A stretch of 13,494 bases of DNA from Gemmatimonadota bacterium (GTDB lineage Bacteria; Gemmatimonadota; Gemmatimonadetes; Longimicrobiales; Longimicrobiaceae), in contig JAHWJJ010000062.1 in the NCBI GenBank assembly GCA_019348475.1, positions 1 through 13,494 of the forward strand, in the 5' to 3' direction. The notes under the pieces were generated by a model. The model was not told the origin of the DNA, made no database searches, and saw only the letters and a list, made by a program, of their open reading frames with translations. The position numbers and the translations under genes are program-made. Shown here piece after piece: positions 8,401 to 13,494 of the stretch; the first letter of the stretch is position 1; each line of letters starts with the position of its first letter.

Positions 8401-10572
8401 TGCCCAGTCGTCCGGAAAAGCGCGCAGGTCCGCGAGGGGGAGGTCGAACGAATCGGGGGCGGGATGGATCACCTGCCACGAACCGGAGGGGTCCGCGCGG
8501 AAGGTGGTCCGCAGCACCTCGTGGCGCCGGACGATCTCCGCCAGCGCGCGGCGGAGGGCGTCCACGTCCAGCGCCCCCTCCATGCGCACCGCGAAGGGAA
8601 GGTTGTAGAACGGGCTCTCCGGCTCCATCTGGTGCAGAAACCAGAGCCGCTGCTGCGCGAAGCTCAGCGGCTGCGGGCCGGAGCGCCGGGACGCGCGCAG
8701 CGGCGCGTGCGGCATGTGCACGGATTCGGCACGCGCCGCGTCCACCGCCCCCGCCAGCGCCGCCACCGTGGGCGCGTCGAAGAGCGCGCGTACGGGAAGC
8801 TCCACCCCCAGCCGCTGCCGGATGCGGGAGAGCACCTGCATCGCCAGCAGCGAGTGCCCGCCCAGCTCCCAGAAGTCCGCGTCCGCGCCGACCCGCGACA
8901 CGCCCAGCACTTCGCGCCACGCCCGCGCCACCTCCCGCTCCGTGTCGCCGCGCGGCTCCGCGACGCCGGGGAGCGGCGGGTCTAGCTCCGCCGGCGCGGG
9001 AAGCGCGCGGCGGTCCACCTTTCCGTGCGTGCTCAGCGGCAGCGCGGGGAGGAGGACGAGCGCGGAGGGCACCAGGAAGCCGGGGAGCCGGTCGCGCAGC
9101 CAGCGGCGGAGCGCGCCCTCGTCGATTTCCCCGCCCGCGGGGACCGCGTACGCCACCAGCCGCACCCCCGCGCCGTCGAACTCGCGCGCGACGACGGCGG
9201 CCTGGGCGACCGCGGGGTGCTCCGCCAGCACCGCCTCCACCTCGCCCGGCTCCACGCGAAAGCCGGCGATCTTCACCTGCTCGTCCACGCGGCCCAGGAA
9301 GTCGAGTTCGCCGTCATGCCGCCAGCGCGCGCGGTCGCCGGTGCGGTACAGGCGGCTTCCGGGCGCGCCGAAGGGGTCCGGGACGAACCGCTCCGCCGTC
9401 AGCGCGGGCCGCCCCAGGTAGCCGCGCGCCACGCCCTCGCCGCCGATGCACAGCTCCCCCTCGTCTCGGGGATGCAGGTCGTCGGAGAGGATGTACGCCC
9501 GCGCGTTCGGCATCGCCCGGCCGATCGGCACCTCGCCCTCCGGGTCGCGGGCGGCCTCGTGGACCGTCGCGGTGACCGTCGTCTCGGTCGGCCCGTAGCC
9601 GTTCATCCAACGGATCCCGTCGCCGGCGATGCGCCGCCACTCCGCCAGCACGCCCGGCCGCGCCTTCTCGCCGCCGACGACCACCAGCTGCAGCGCCGGG
9701 GAAAGCGCGGCCCCGGACGCGGCCAGGTCGTGCACCCAGGCGTGCCAGAAGGCGGTGGGGACGTTCAGGACGGTGACGCGCTCGCGCGCCAGCCACGCCA
9801 TGAACTCCGCCCCGAACCCCGCCACCGCCGCCGGGCGGAAGACCACCGCGCCGCCCGCTGCCCAGGTGGGGAAGATCTCTTCGACGGAGATGTCGAAGCC
9901 GATGGAGGTGAGCTGCGAGGCGCGGTCGGCCGCCGTCAGTCCGTAGCGCTCGACCACCGCCAGGTTGTGCGAGCCGAGCGCGCGGTGGCTCACCCCCACG
10001 CCCTTGGGCCGGCCGGTGGAGCCGGAGGTGTAGATGACGTACGCCAGGGCGTCGGGATGCGGGCAGGCCTCCAGGTCGCCTGCGTCCTCACCGCCCGGTG
10101 TGCCGCAGGGGGGATCGACCCGCAGCGGCTCCGCCCCGGCGTCCCGCATCCGCGGCAGCGTCGCGGCGGTGCAGAGGGCCAGGAGCGCGCCGGAGTCGCG
10201 GACCACGTAGCGGATGCGCTCGGCGGGATATTCCGGGTCCACGGGAACGTAGGCGCCGCCCGCCTTCAGCACCGCCAGCAGCGCCACGGCGAGCTCCGGC
10301 CCGCGCTCCATCGCCACCGCCACGCGCACCTCCGCCCCCACGCCGCGCCGGCGGAGCACGCGCGCCAGCCGGTTGGCGGCCGCGTTGAGTTCCGCGTACG
10401 ACAGCGAGCCCTCCGCGAACACCGCCGCCTGCGCCGCGGGATGGCGCCGCGCCGCCGCCTCGAACAGCCGGTGCGCGAACGCGGGCGCGCTCCGCGCCGC
10501 GGCGGCGGGGCGGGCGCCCGGCGTGCCCGCCAGGGGTCCGTGCGAGGTGAGGAGCGTCGGCGTCGCGATCAT
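5413..10572 (-). CDS. Nonribosomal peptide synthetase, initiation protein A-PCP-C-A-PCP
   Basis: Dimodular NRPS of 1719 residues. With no C domain ahead of the first A domain, it is likely the starter protein. A1 (about 32-540): YTSGSTG from 181, FDISVEE, NGYGPTETT, YRTGDR, Lys518. PCP1: GGHSLLA, Ser574. C (about 635-1075): SFAQQRLW, HHVAGDG with H768 and D772. A2 (about 1095-1600): YTSGSTG from 1248, FDASTLE, NGYGPTENTTF, Lys1589. PCP2: GGHSLLA, Ser1644. The C-terminal tail (DDLDALSDEQVLALLEAE) may be a docking helix. Hand-aligned pocket codes are DIENVGGVTK for A1 (unassigned) and DALWLGGTFK for A2 (close to the valine code DAFWIGGTFK). All catalytic motifs look intact. The start is uncertain: ATG 10572 leaves a natural 30-residue leader before A1; ATG 10623 and GTG 10707 are in frame upstream, and none has a clear Shine-Dalgarno. 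The stop overlaps the next gene by 4 bp. Confidence 0.95.
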   Translation of the reverse strand: MIATPTLLTSHGPLAGTPGARPAAAARSAPAFAHRLFEAAARRHPAAQAAVFAEGSLSYAELNAAANRLARVLRRRGVGAEVRVAVAMERGPELAVALLAVLKAGGAYVPVDPEYPAERIRYVVRDSGALLALCTAATLPRMRDAGAEPLRVDPPCGTPGGEDAGDLEACPHPDALAYVIYTSGSTGRPKGVGVSHRALGSHNLAVVERYGLTAADRASQLTSIGFDISVEEIFPTWAAGGAVVFRPAAVAGFGAEFMAWLARERVTVLNVPTAFWHAWVHDLAASGAALSPALQLVVVGGEKARPGVLAEWRRIAGDGIRWMNGYGPTETTVTATVHEAARDPEGEVPIGRAMPNARAYILSDDLHPRDEGELCIGGEGVARGYLGRPALTAERFVPDPFGAPGSRLYRTGDRARWRHDGELDFLGRVDEQVKIAGFRVEPGEVEAVLAEHPAVAQAAVVAREFDGAGVRLVAYAVPAGGEIDEGALRRWLRDRLPGFLVPSALVLLPALPLSTHGKVDRRALPAPAELDPPLPGVAEPRGDTEREVARAWREVLGVSRVGADADFWELGGHSLLAMQVLSRIRQRLGVELPVRALFDAPTVAALAGAVDAARAESVHMPHAPLRASRRSGPQPLSFAQQRLWFLHQMEPESPFYNLPFAVRMEGALDVDALRRALAEIVRRHEVLRTTFRADPSGSWQVIHPAPDSFDLPLADLRAFPDDWARGEVLRLAADEAEHPFDLRRDPMLRALLVRTGEAEHTLVLNLHHVAGDGWSIGLLVRELSALYAAFRAGEPSPLPELPLQYADIAEWQREWMDGGALDEQLAYWRGRLAGAPAVLELPTDRPRPAVQSHRGESRGFEVRPALAARLRALARETDSTLFMVLLAGFDLLIHRLSGRDDVVVGSPIAGRMRGEVEGLIGFFVNTMALRTELSGDPTFRALIARVRETTLQAYAHQDLPFERVVEAIRPDRTLSHNPLFQVAFALQSVPAEPARLPGLTLRLEEVDSGTSKFDLFLEMEEQGERLRGRLEYATDLWEPQAADRMVRLFLHLLEGAAADPDRPASHAELVDAAERLTLVERWSGAARVVPHDATVHGAFAQVAEGDPSRVALSWDGGTMTYGELHARSSRLAGRLRALGVRADHPVALVMDRSPELVVAVLAVLKAGGAYVPVNPQYPRGRVEMMLADCGARVGLAQPRLADAVPPELGLRVVVADAETEAEADAGAAEAAEDAPVDPGPDGAAYVVYTSGSTGRPKGVVVPHRAVLRLVRGADYARFGADEVWLQLAPVAFDASTLELWGPLLNGGRVAIHPPGMPAPEALGGFIARHGVTSAWLTAGLFHQVVDAHPAALRGLRQLLAGGDVLSVPHVRGVLRVHPELRLVNGYGPTENTTFSCCHPVRADDAERASIPIGRPVAGSTAYVLDAHLRPAPVDVPGELYVGGQGLARGYLGAPALTASRFVPHPFSDTPGARLYATGDRVRWRPDGTLEFLGRIDRQVKIRGYRVEPGEVEAALHRDRRVGDCVVLVREDAPGDRRLAAYVVPAAGAGGHADALALALREGLRAQLPAYMLPSAVVVMDALPLTENGKVDRRALPAPPVRREDAAAAEPRTEVERALAAVWTEVLRADRVYLNDSFFDLGGHSLLATQVVTRVREALGVELPLAAVFEAPTLAELAAAVEGARLEAMAAVLDDLDALSDEQVLALLEAEGAMAGGGGR
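6871..6927 (-). repeat. Low-complexity acidic Ala/Glu/Asp stretch in A domain of module 2
   Basis: Residues 1216-1234 of the upstream NRPS read DAETEAEADAGAAEAAEDA, coded by GCG/GAG/GAC-type codons in imperfect 3- to 6-bp repeats. It sits in the same A2-A3 loop as the 9-bp repeat of module 3, eleven residues before YVVYTSGSTG. It is probably a solvent-exposed insertion without catalytic effect. Confidence 0.6.
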
Positions 10573-11073
10573 CGCAGTTCGCGAATGGGCCCGCAGGCCT
10601 GGAGCAGGGTGCCGGGCGTCCATCGGAGGATGGCGTGCGCCGGTTCTGGTTGATCCTTTTGTGCCACGGCGAAAACGATGGACGAACAAGCCGCCCGGAG
10701 CGGACACGGCACCGCCGCACCCCCGCCCCGGGCCCGTGGCCGCGCACGGCCCGTCCCCGCCATCGCGCGGAGAATCTAATGCACTTGCAGCGCAAAATGT
10801 AGGGCTCCCGTGTCAGATCGCCACAACGTGTGCGAAGTGAAACACCGGAAGCACGGGCACAAGCGCAGTCCCCGACAGGGTTTCTCTCATTCTCGAGGAG
10901 CGGGCCGCGAACGGACGTGGACGCGGGCGGAGGCTGAAAAAGGGCGCTTGGGTCGTGACCTGCTGCTGCCGCATCCGTAGCAGCGCGCCGGCGAGCGCGC
11001 ATTCGGCGCCGGGGAGGAGGGAGGGGAGGCCGGCCGTGGCGCGAGGGATGCACACGCACCCAATGCGACAGTA
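10573..11073. other. Intergenic region between thioesterase and first NRPS gene
   Basis: About 500 bp without a recognised gene. The middle (about 10770-10870) is less GC-rich than its surroundings and holds the weak promoter-like pair at 10793-10826. A 6-bp GC inverted repeat (10983-11000, loop of 6) lies about 75 bp after the thioesterase stop but is not followed by a T-tract, so I do not call it a terminator. A 64-codon minus-strand ORF (10763-10569) overlaps the NRPS ATG by ATGA; see findings. The length of the gap suggests the NRPS pair may have its own promoter. Confidence 0.6.
10793..10826 (-). promoter_or_regulatory. Possible promoter for the NRPS operon
   Basis: On the minus strand, TTGTGG (10826-10821) is followed after 19 bases by TACATTTTG (10801-10793). 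The second box has some likeness to a sigma70 -10 (TACATT) and to the TAnnTTTG -7 box of Bacteroidetes, but is one base too long for the latter. It lies in the least GC-rich part of the gap, about 220 bp before ATG 10572. Spacing and match are imperfect, so this is only a candidate. Confidence 0.25.
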
Positions 11074-11844
11074 CTACTGGAGCGCGGCGAACACGCGGTG
11101 CAGGTCGGCGGAGAGGGTGCGCAGAAGGAGGGGGCGGTCGTCCTGCAGGTAGAAGTGCCCGCCGGGAAACATGCGCAGAGCGAAGGCGCCCGCCGTGTGG
11201 CGCTCCCAGGCTTCCATCTGCGCGCGGCGCACCCTGGGGTCCGCCACCCCGCCGTATGCGGTGATGGGGCACTCCAGGGGCGCCTGCTCGGTGAAGGCGT
11301 ACGTCTCGTGGATGGCCACGTCCGCGCGCAGGGTGGGGAGCAGCAGCGACAGCAGCTCGCGGTGGGCCAGCAGTTCCGGGGGAAGGCCGCCTAGCTCCCG
11401 CAGGTCCGCCAGGAACTCGGGCTCGGGAAGGTGGTGCGTGGGCGGCCGGTCGGCGGGAAGGTCCGGGGCGCGGCGGCCGGAGGCGAACAGGTGCACCGGC
11501 CCCGGCCGCCCCCTCGCGCGCAGCGTGCGCGCCAGCTCGAACCCGATCAGCGCGCCGTTGCTGTGCCCGAACAGCGCAAAGGGAAGCGGCAGGAACGGCT
11601 GCACCGCGTCGGCCAGCGCCTCCACCAGCGGCCCCACCCGCTCGAAGGGCGCTTCCATGATGCGGTTCTCGCGCCCCGGAAGCTGCACCGGGCACACCTC
11701 CACCTCCGCCGGCAGCGCGTCCGCCCACCCCCGGAACGCCGACGCCCCGCCCCCCGCGTGCGCGATGCAGAACAGCCGCAGCCGCGCCCGCGGCGAGGGC
11801 CGCGGCCGGGTGATCCAGCGGTCGGTGGATGGGGGTGCGTTCAC
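11074..11844 (-). CDS. Type II thioesterase (alpha/beta hydrolase), NRPS editing enzyme
   Basis: Stand-alone thioesterase of 256 residues, the usual size of the family. Such enzymes hydrolyse wrong or stalled acyl groups from the phosphopantetheine arms of carrier proteins. Visible motifs: RLFCIAHAGGGASAFRGW (23-40), QLPGRE (54-59), nucleophile elbow GHSNGA with Ser95, Asp202 in YGGVADPRV, and His230 in FPGGHFYL, giving a complete Ser-Asp-His triad. The elbow has Asn after Ser where Met, Leu or Phe is more common. Start: no ATG lies between the stop-free upstream stretch and the conserved core. GTG 11844 gives VNAPPSTDRWITRPRP, a typical beginning for this family; reading further upstream would translate the 8-bp repeat array. 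No clear Shine-Dalgarno precedes it. The gene is co-oriented with the NRPS genes but 501 bp away, so sharing their transcript is uncertain. Confidence 0.92.
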   Translation of the reverse strand: MNAPPSTDRWITRPRPSPRARLRLFCIAHAGGGASAFRGWADALPAEVEVCPVQLPGRENRIMEAPFERVGPLVEALADAVQPFLPLPFALFGHSNGALIGFELARTLRARGRPGPVHLFASGRRAPDLPADRPPTHHLPEPEFLADLRELGGLPPELLAHRELLSLLLPTLRADVAIHETYAFTEQAPLECPITAYGGVADPRVRRAQMEAWERHTAGAFALRMFPGGHFYLQDDRPLLLRTLSADLHRVFAALQ

Positions 11845-11887
11845 GTTCGTGCCCGTCGGAGTGGATAAGGGGCGGGGAAGGTAATGC

Positions 11888-11967
11888 GAAGGGGTGAAGG
11901 GGTGAAGGGGTGAAGGGGTGAAGGGGTGAACGGGTGAACGGGTGAACGGGTGAAGGGGTGAACGGGT
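11888..11967. repeat. 8-bp tandem repeat, 10 copies of GAA(G/C)GGGT
   Basis: Ten uninterrupted head-to-tail copies of an octamer on the plus strand. Units 1-5 and 9 are GAAGGGGT; units 6-8 and 10 are GAACGGGT; then the pattern decays (GATGG). The array starts 44 bp upstream of the GTG of the thioesterase gene, so it lies in that gene's promoter or leader. Such short-unit arrays usually vary in copy number by slippage. There are no spacers, so it is not a CRISPR array. Confidence 0.95.
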
Positions 11968-12068
11968 GATGGATGCCCCTTGGCCGCGAATGCGGTTGGA
12001 CGGGCGGGTCCTGGCGGTGGCGATAGCGGCACGGACGTGTCGCCCGGCCTGAGTGAAAGCGCGGTTCA

Positions 12069-12095
12069 ACCTCCCCAGGGTTTTTGGGGGGAGGT
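12069..12095. repeat. Inverted repeat, 8-bp perfect stem with 11-nt loop
   Basis: ACCTCCCC (12069-12076) and GGGGAGGT (12088-12095) are exact reverse complements, separated by 11 bases that include TTTTT. No T-tract follows on either strand, so a factor-independent terminator is unlikely. It could be a regulator binding site, an mRNA hairpin in the leader of either gene, or a dispersed repeat. Confidence 0.6.
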
Positions 12096-12250
12096 GCGAG
12101 CTTAAGCGAGCGGAGGGGGCGCGGCGCGGATCCGGCCATACGTGCTGAAGGCCCTCCGCGCATCGGGACGCGTGGGCTTGCCGGGCGCGGCGCGGCGAAC
12201 GAAGATGGGGCCGACGCAGCGCCACATCCGCAGACCACGGGGACGGACCG

Positions 12251-12721
12251 ATGCCGCGCAACTGGCTGATGAAGAGCGAGCCAGAGGTGTATTCCATCCA
12301 CGACCTGCGCCGCGACGGGCGCACGGGGTGGGAGGGCGTGCGCAACTACCAGGCGCGCAACTTTCTGCGCGACGACGTCCGGCCGGGGGACCGCGTGCTC
12401 TTCTACCACAGCAACGCCAGCCCGCCGGGGGTGGCCGGCCTGGCCCGCGTGGCCCGCGCCGGGTACCCGGACCCCACGGCGCGGGACCCCGACAGCGAGT
12501 ACTACGATCCAAAGGCCAGCGAGGCGGACCCGCGCTGGTTCACCGTCGACATCGAATTCCAGGAGGCGTTCCCCGCGCTGGTGTCGCTCGGCGACCTGCG
12601 CGCCACGCCCGGGCTGGAAAAGATGCTGGTCATCAACAAGAGCCGCCTCTCCGTGCAGCCCGTGACCGACGCCGAGTACGACATCGTCGTCCGCCTGGGC
12701 CGGGGCGCAGCGCCGGGGTGA
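12251..12721 (+). CDS. EVE domain-containing protein (THYN1-like)
   Basis: Small 156-residue protein that is one EVE domain, a PUA-like fold related to thymocyte nuclear protein 1. Members bind modified bases in DNA or RNA in those cases that have been studied; the job of the bacterial stand-alone form is not settled. Family marks: WLMKSEP (5-11), GVRNYQARN (29-37), GDRVLFYHSN (46-55), YPDPTA (72-77) and YDPK...PRWFTVDI (85-101). The length matches single-domain members, and start and stop are clear. GGGGAC shortly before the ATG is a weak ribosome-binding site. It reads away from the NRPS genes and converges with the Rad52-type gene, so a role in peptide synthesis is unlikely. Confidence 0.93.
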   Translation: MPRNWLMKSEPEVYSIHDLRRDGRTGWEGVRNYQARNFLRDDVRPGDRVLFYHSNASPPGVAGLARVARAGYPDPTARDPDSEYYDPKASEADPRWFTVDIEFQEAFPALVSLGDLRATPGLEKMLVINKSRLSVQPVTDAEYDIVVRLGRGAAPG

Positions 12722-12776
12722 GCGCTACAAGAGAAAAGACTGCCCTTTCCGAAGCTCCCCGCACCGGGATGCCAGC

Positions 12777-13310
12777 TCAGGCAACCGCCCTGGGACGCGC
12801 GGGTGCCGCCGCGGGGCGCGCCTCGCGGGTGGGGCGGGCGGGCAGGGCCCAGTCCGGCAGCGCGGGCGGATCCCAGCGGAACAGCTTCTGGTCCTTGGTA
12901 CGCCCCCGGAAGCGCCCTCGCTCGTTGATGACGGCAAAGGTTTCTTCCAGCGCGTACAGGTAGCGCCCGATCCCCCACTGCACGGCGGCGCGCTTCATGG
13001 CGCCCGAAAGGCCGCCCTTTACCCCCTCGACGTCGGTGTTCTCGGCGCCGTCCCACTTGGTGACCCACTCGTCACCCACGCGGATGGAGAGCCCGCACAT
13101 CACGCCCCCGTCGGGGCCGGGGCGAAACTCGTTGCGCCAGTTCTCCGGGCCCACCACCTCGTCCAGGCGCATCTGGATGGCCCGGTTGGTCACGTACGGC
13201 ACCGTGATGGCCCACACGCGCCCGTTCTTTTCGCCGGCCTGCTGAATGCGCCACTCGATGGCGTCGGCCTCGAAGTAGTCCTGCAGCGCCTTGAAGTTGA
13301 TCTCCGCCAT
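12777..13310 (-). CDS. Rad52/Rad22-family single-strand annealing protein (DdrA/Sak-like)
   Basis: Protein of 177 residues in the Rad52/Rad22 family, which coats single-stranded DNA and anneals complementary strands in repair or phage recombination. Visible marks: IEWRIQQAG (18-26), YVTNRAIQMRLDEVVGPENW (39-58) and the conserved block SGAMKRAAVQWGIGR (102-116) followed by YLY. The tail after about residue 130 is rich in Pro, Ala and Arg (PTREARPAAAPARPRA) and probably disordered. The start at ATG 13310 is supported by AGGAG (13321-13317) six bases upstream and by the homologous N-terminus. A sigma70-like promoter lies at 13366-13397. The family is found both in phages (Sak) and in chromosomes (DdrA of Deinococcus). 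No other phage genes are visible here, so a chromosomal repair role is the simpler reading. The gene converges with the EVE gene, 55 bp between the stops. Confidence 0.88.
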   Translation of the reverse strand: MAEINFKALQDYFEADAIEWRIQQAGEKNGRVWAITVPYVTNRAIQMRLDEVVGPENWRNEFRPGPDGGVMCGLSIRVGDEWVTKWDGAENTDVEGVKGGLSGAMKRAAVQWGIGRYLYALEETFAVINERGRFRGRTKDQKLFRWDPPALPDWALPARPTREARPAAAPARPRAVA

Positions 13311-13316
13311 CGCGCG

Positions 13317-13321
13317 CTCCT
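13317..13321 (-). promoter_or_regulatory. Ribosome-binding site for the Rad52-type gene
   Basis: AGGAG on the minus strand, six bases before ATG 13310. It supports this start over the out-of-frame ATG at 13347. Confidence 0.65.
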
Positions 13322-13344
13322 GTCGCTGTGCCCGGCCGCCGGGA

Positions 13345-13357
13345 CATGCCTCTCCTT
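13345..13357 (-). promoter_or_regulatory. Second, out-of-frame ribosome site and ATG in the Rad52 leader
   Basis: AAGGAG (13357-13352) stands four bases before ATG 13347-13345. This start is out of frame with the Rad52-type gene and would open a 91-codon frame ending at 13072 inside it. The Shine-Dalgarno is better than that of the real start. It could be a regulatory upstream ORF or chance. Confidence 0.35.
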
Positions 13358-13365
13358 ATCTTCGG

Positions 13366-13397
13366 TTTATATTCGGTACAAGCCCCGAACCTGTCAA
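13366..13397 (-). promoter_or_regulatory. Sigma70-type promoter of the Rad52-type gene
   Basis: On the minus strand a perfect -35 TTGACA (13397-13392) is followed by an AT-rich GAATATAAA (13374-13366). Read as GAATAT, the -10 is spaced 17 bases; read as TATAAA, the match is better (5 of 6) but the spacing is 20. It is the only AT-rich island in this part of the window. Transcription would start near 13360, giving a leader of about 50 bases. Confidence 0.65.
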
Positions 13398-13494
13398 GGG
13401 GCACGCACTTAGCGCGTCCGCAACGTGGCGGGTGTAGACGGGCCCTCCCCCGGCGGCGCCCGACAGCGCGCCACCCCCTCCCGCAAACTGCGCG

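Larger units (their letters stand above)
11845..12250. other. Divergent intergenic region between thioesterase and EVE gene
   Basis: About 400 bp between two divergently read genes, so both promoters should lie here. I could not identify a convincing -35/-10 pair on either strand. It holds the 8-bp tandem array (11888-11967), the inverted repeat at 12069-12095 and a small palindrome GCTTAAGC (12100-12107). Continuous open frames crossing it give only repeat-derived or low-complexity peptide. Confidence 0.6.

Noticed and set aside
10573..10707. Longer N-terminus of the first NRPS, from ATG 10623 or GTG 10707
   Set aside because: The extra residues (Arg/His/Pro-rich) match no NRPS feature and neither start has a Shine-Dalgarno. 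Kept only as alternatives.
10983..11000. GC-rich hairpin after the thioesterase as a terminator
   Set aside because: The 6-bp stem GCGCGC is not followed by a T-tract on the minus strand, and such stems are expected by chance at this GC content.
11888..11967. Tandem array as a CRISPR
   Set aside because: The units are 8 bp, contiguous and without spacers.
11845..12345. Upstream in-frame extension of the thioesterase to about 12345
   Set aside because: It would translate the 8-bp array into a His-Pro-Phe-Thr repeat and overlap the EVE gene. The family N-terminus begins right at GTG 11844.
12722..12776. Bidirectional terminator between the convergent EVE and Rad52 genes
   Set aside because: Only a 4-base GAAA/TTTC pairing is visible, with no stable stem.
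12777..13310. Prophage origin of the Rad52-type gene
   Set aside because: No integrase, structural gene or attachment repeat is visible, and base composition is like that of its neighbours. Chromosomal DdrA-like members exist.
1..13494. tRNA, rRNA, insertion sequences, MbtH-like protein, NRPS transporter or pathway regulator
   Set aside because: None was found on either strand. If the cluster has a transporter, regulator or MbtH protein, they lie outside the window.

Overview
The window is very GC-rich DNA (about 70% or more by eye) from a bacterium. It carries the upstream part of a nonribosomal peptide synthetase (NRPS) cluster, read on the minus strand, next to what look like housekeeping genes. 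GC content, codon use, the wording of the NRPS core motifs, an EVE-domain protein and a DdrA/Sak-like Rad52 protein would fit Gemmatimonadota (Longimicrobium-like) or a myxobacterium. This taxonomic guess is weak and rests on style, not on a marker gene.

Minus strand, in order of transcription. (1) A type II thioesterase at 11844-11074 (GTG start). (2) A gap of about 500 bp. (3) A dimodular NRPS at 10572-5413 with order A-PCP-C-A-PCP; it begins directly with an adenylation domain, so it looks like the initiation protein. (4) A second NRPS starting at 5416, overlapping the first by 4 bp (ATGA), with order C-A-PCP-C-A; it runs off the left edge inside its second A domain. No epimerase, methyltransferase, cyclase or terminal thioesterase domain is visible, so termination lies beyond the window. 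Hand-read specificity codes give: module 1 unassigned (DIENVGGVTK), module 2 valine-like (DALWLGGTFK), module 3 very close to the glycine code (DILQLGLVWK), module 4 incomplete. The visible part of the product would be X - Val-like - Gly - Y.

Right of the cluster. A 406-bp divergent intergenic region (11845-12250) holds ten copies of an 8-bp tandem repeat just upstream of the thioesterase, and a perfect 8-bp inverted repeat. It is followed by a plus-strand EVE-domain gene (12251-12721) and, convergent with it, a minus-strand Rad52/Rad22-type annealing protein (13310-12777) with a good sigma70-type promoter. These two are probably not part of the peptide pathway and mark the cluster edge.

How it works together (inference): the A-PCP starter module loads the first amino acid, the C domains extend it along the coupled synthetases, and the separate thioesterase clears mis-primed carrier proteins. 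The points most worth checking are tandem repeats that have entered the same surface loop (between A2 and A3) of two A domains, the 8-bp array in front of the thioesterase, a patch of near-identity between two A domains, and out-of-frame leader ORFs in front of the first NRPS gene and the Rad52 gene. I saw no clearly new type of system.
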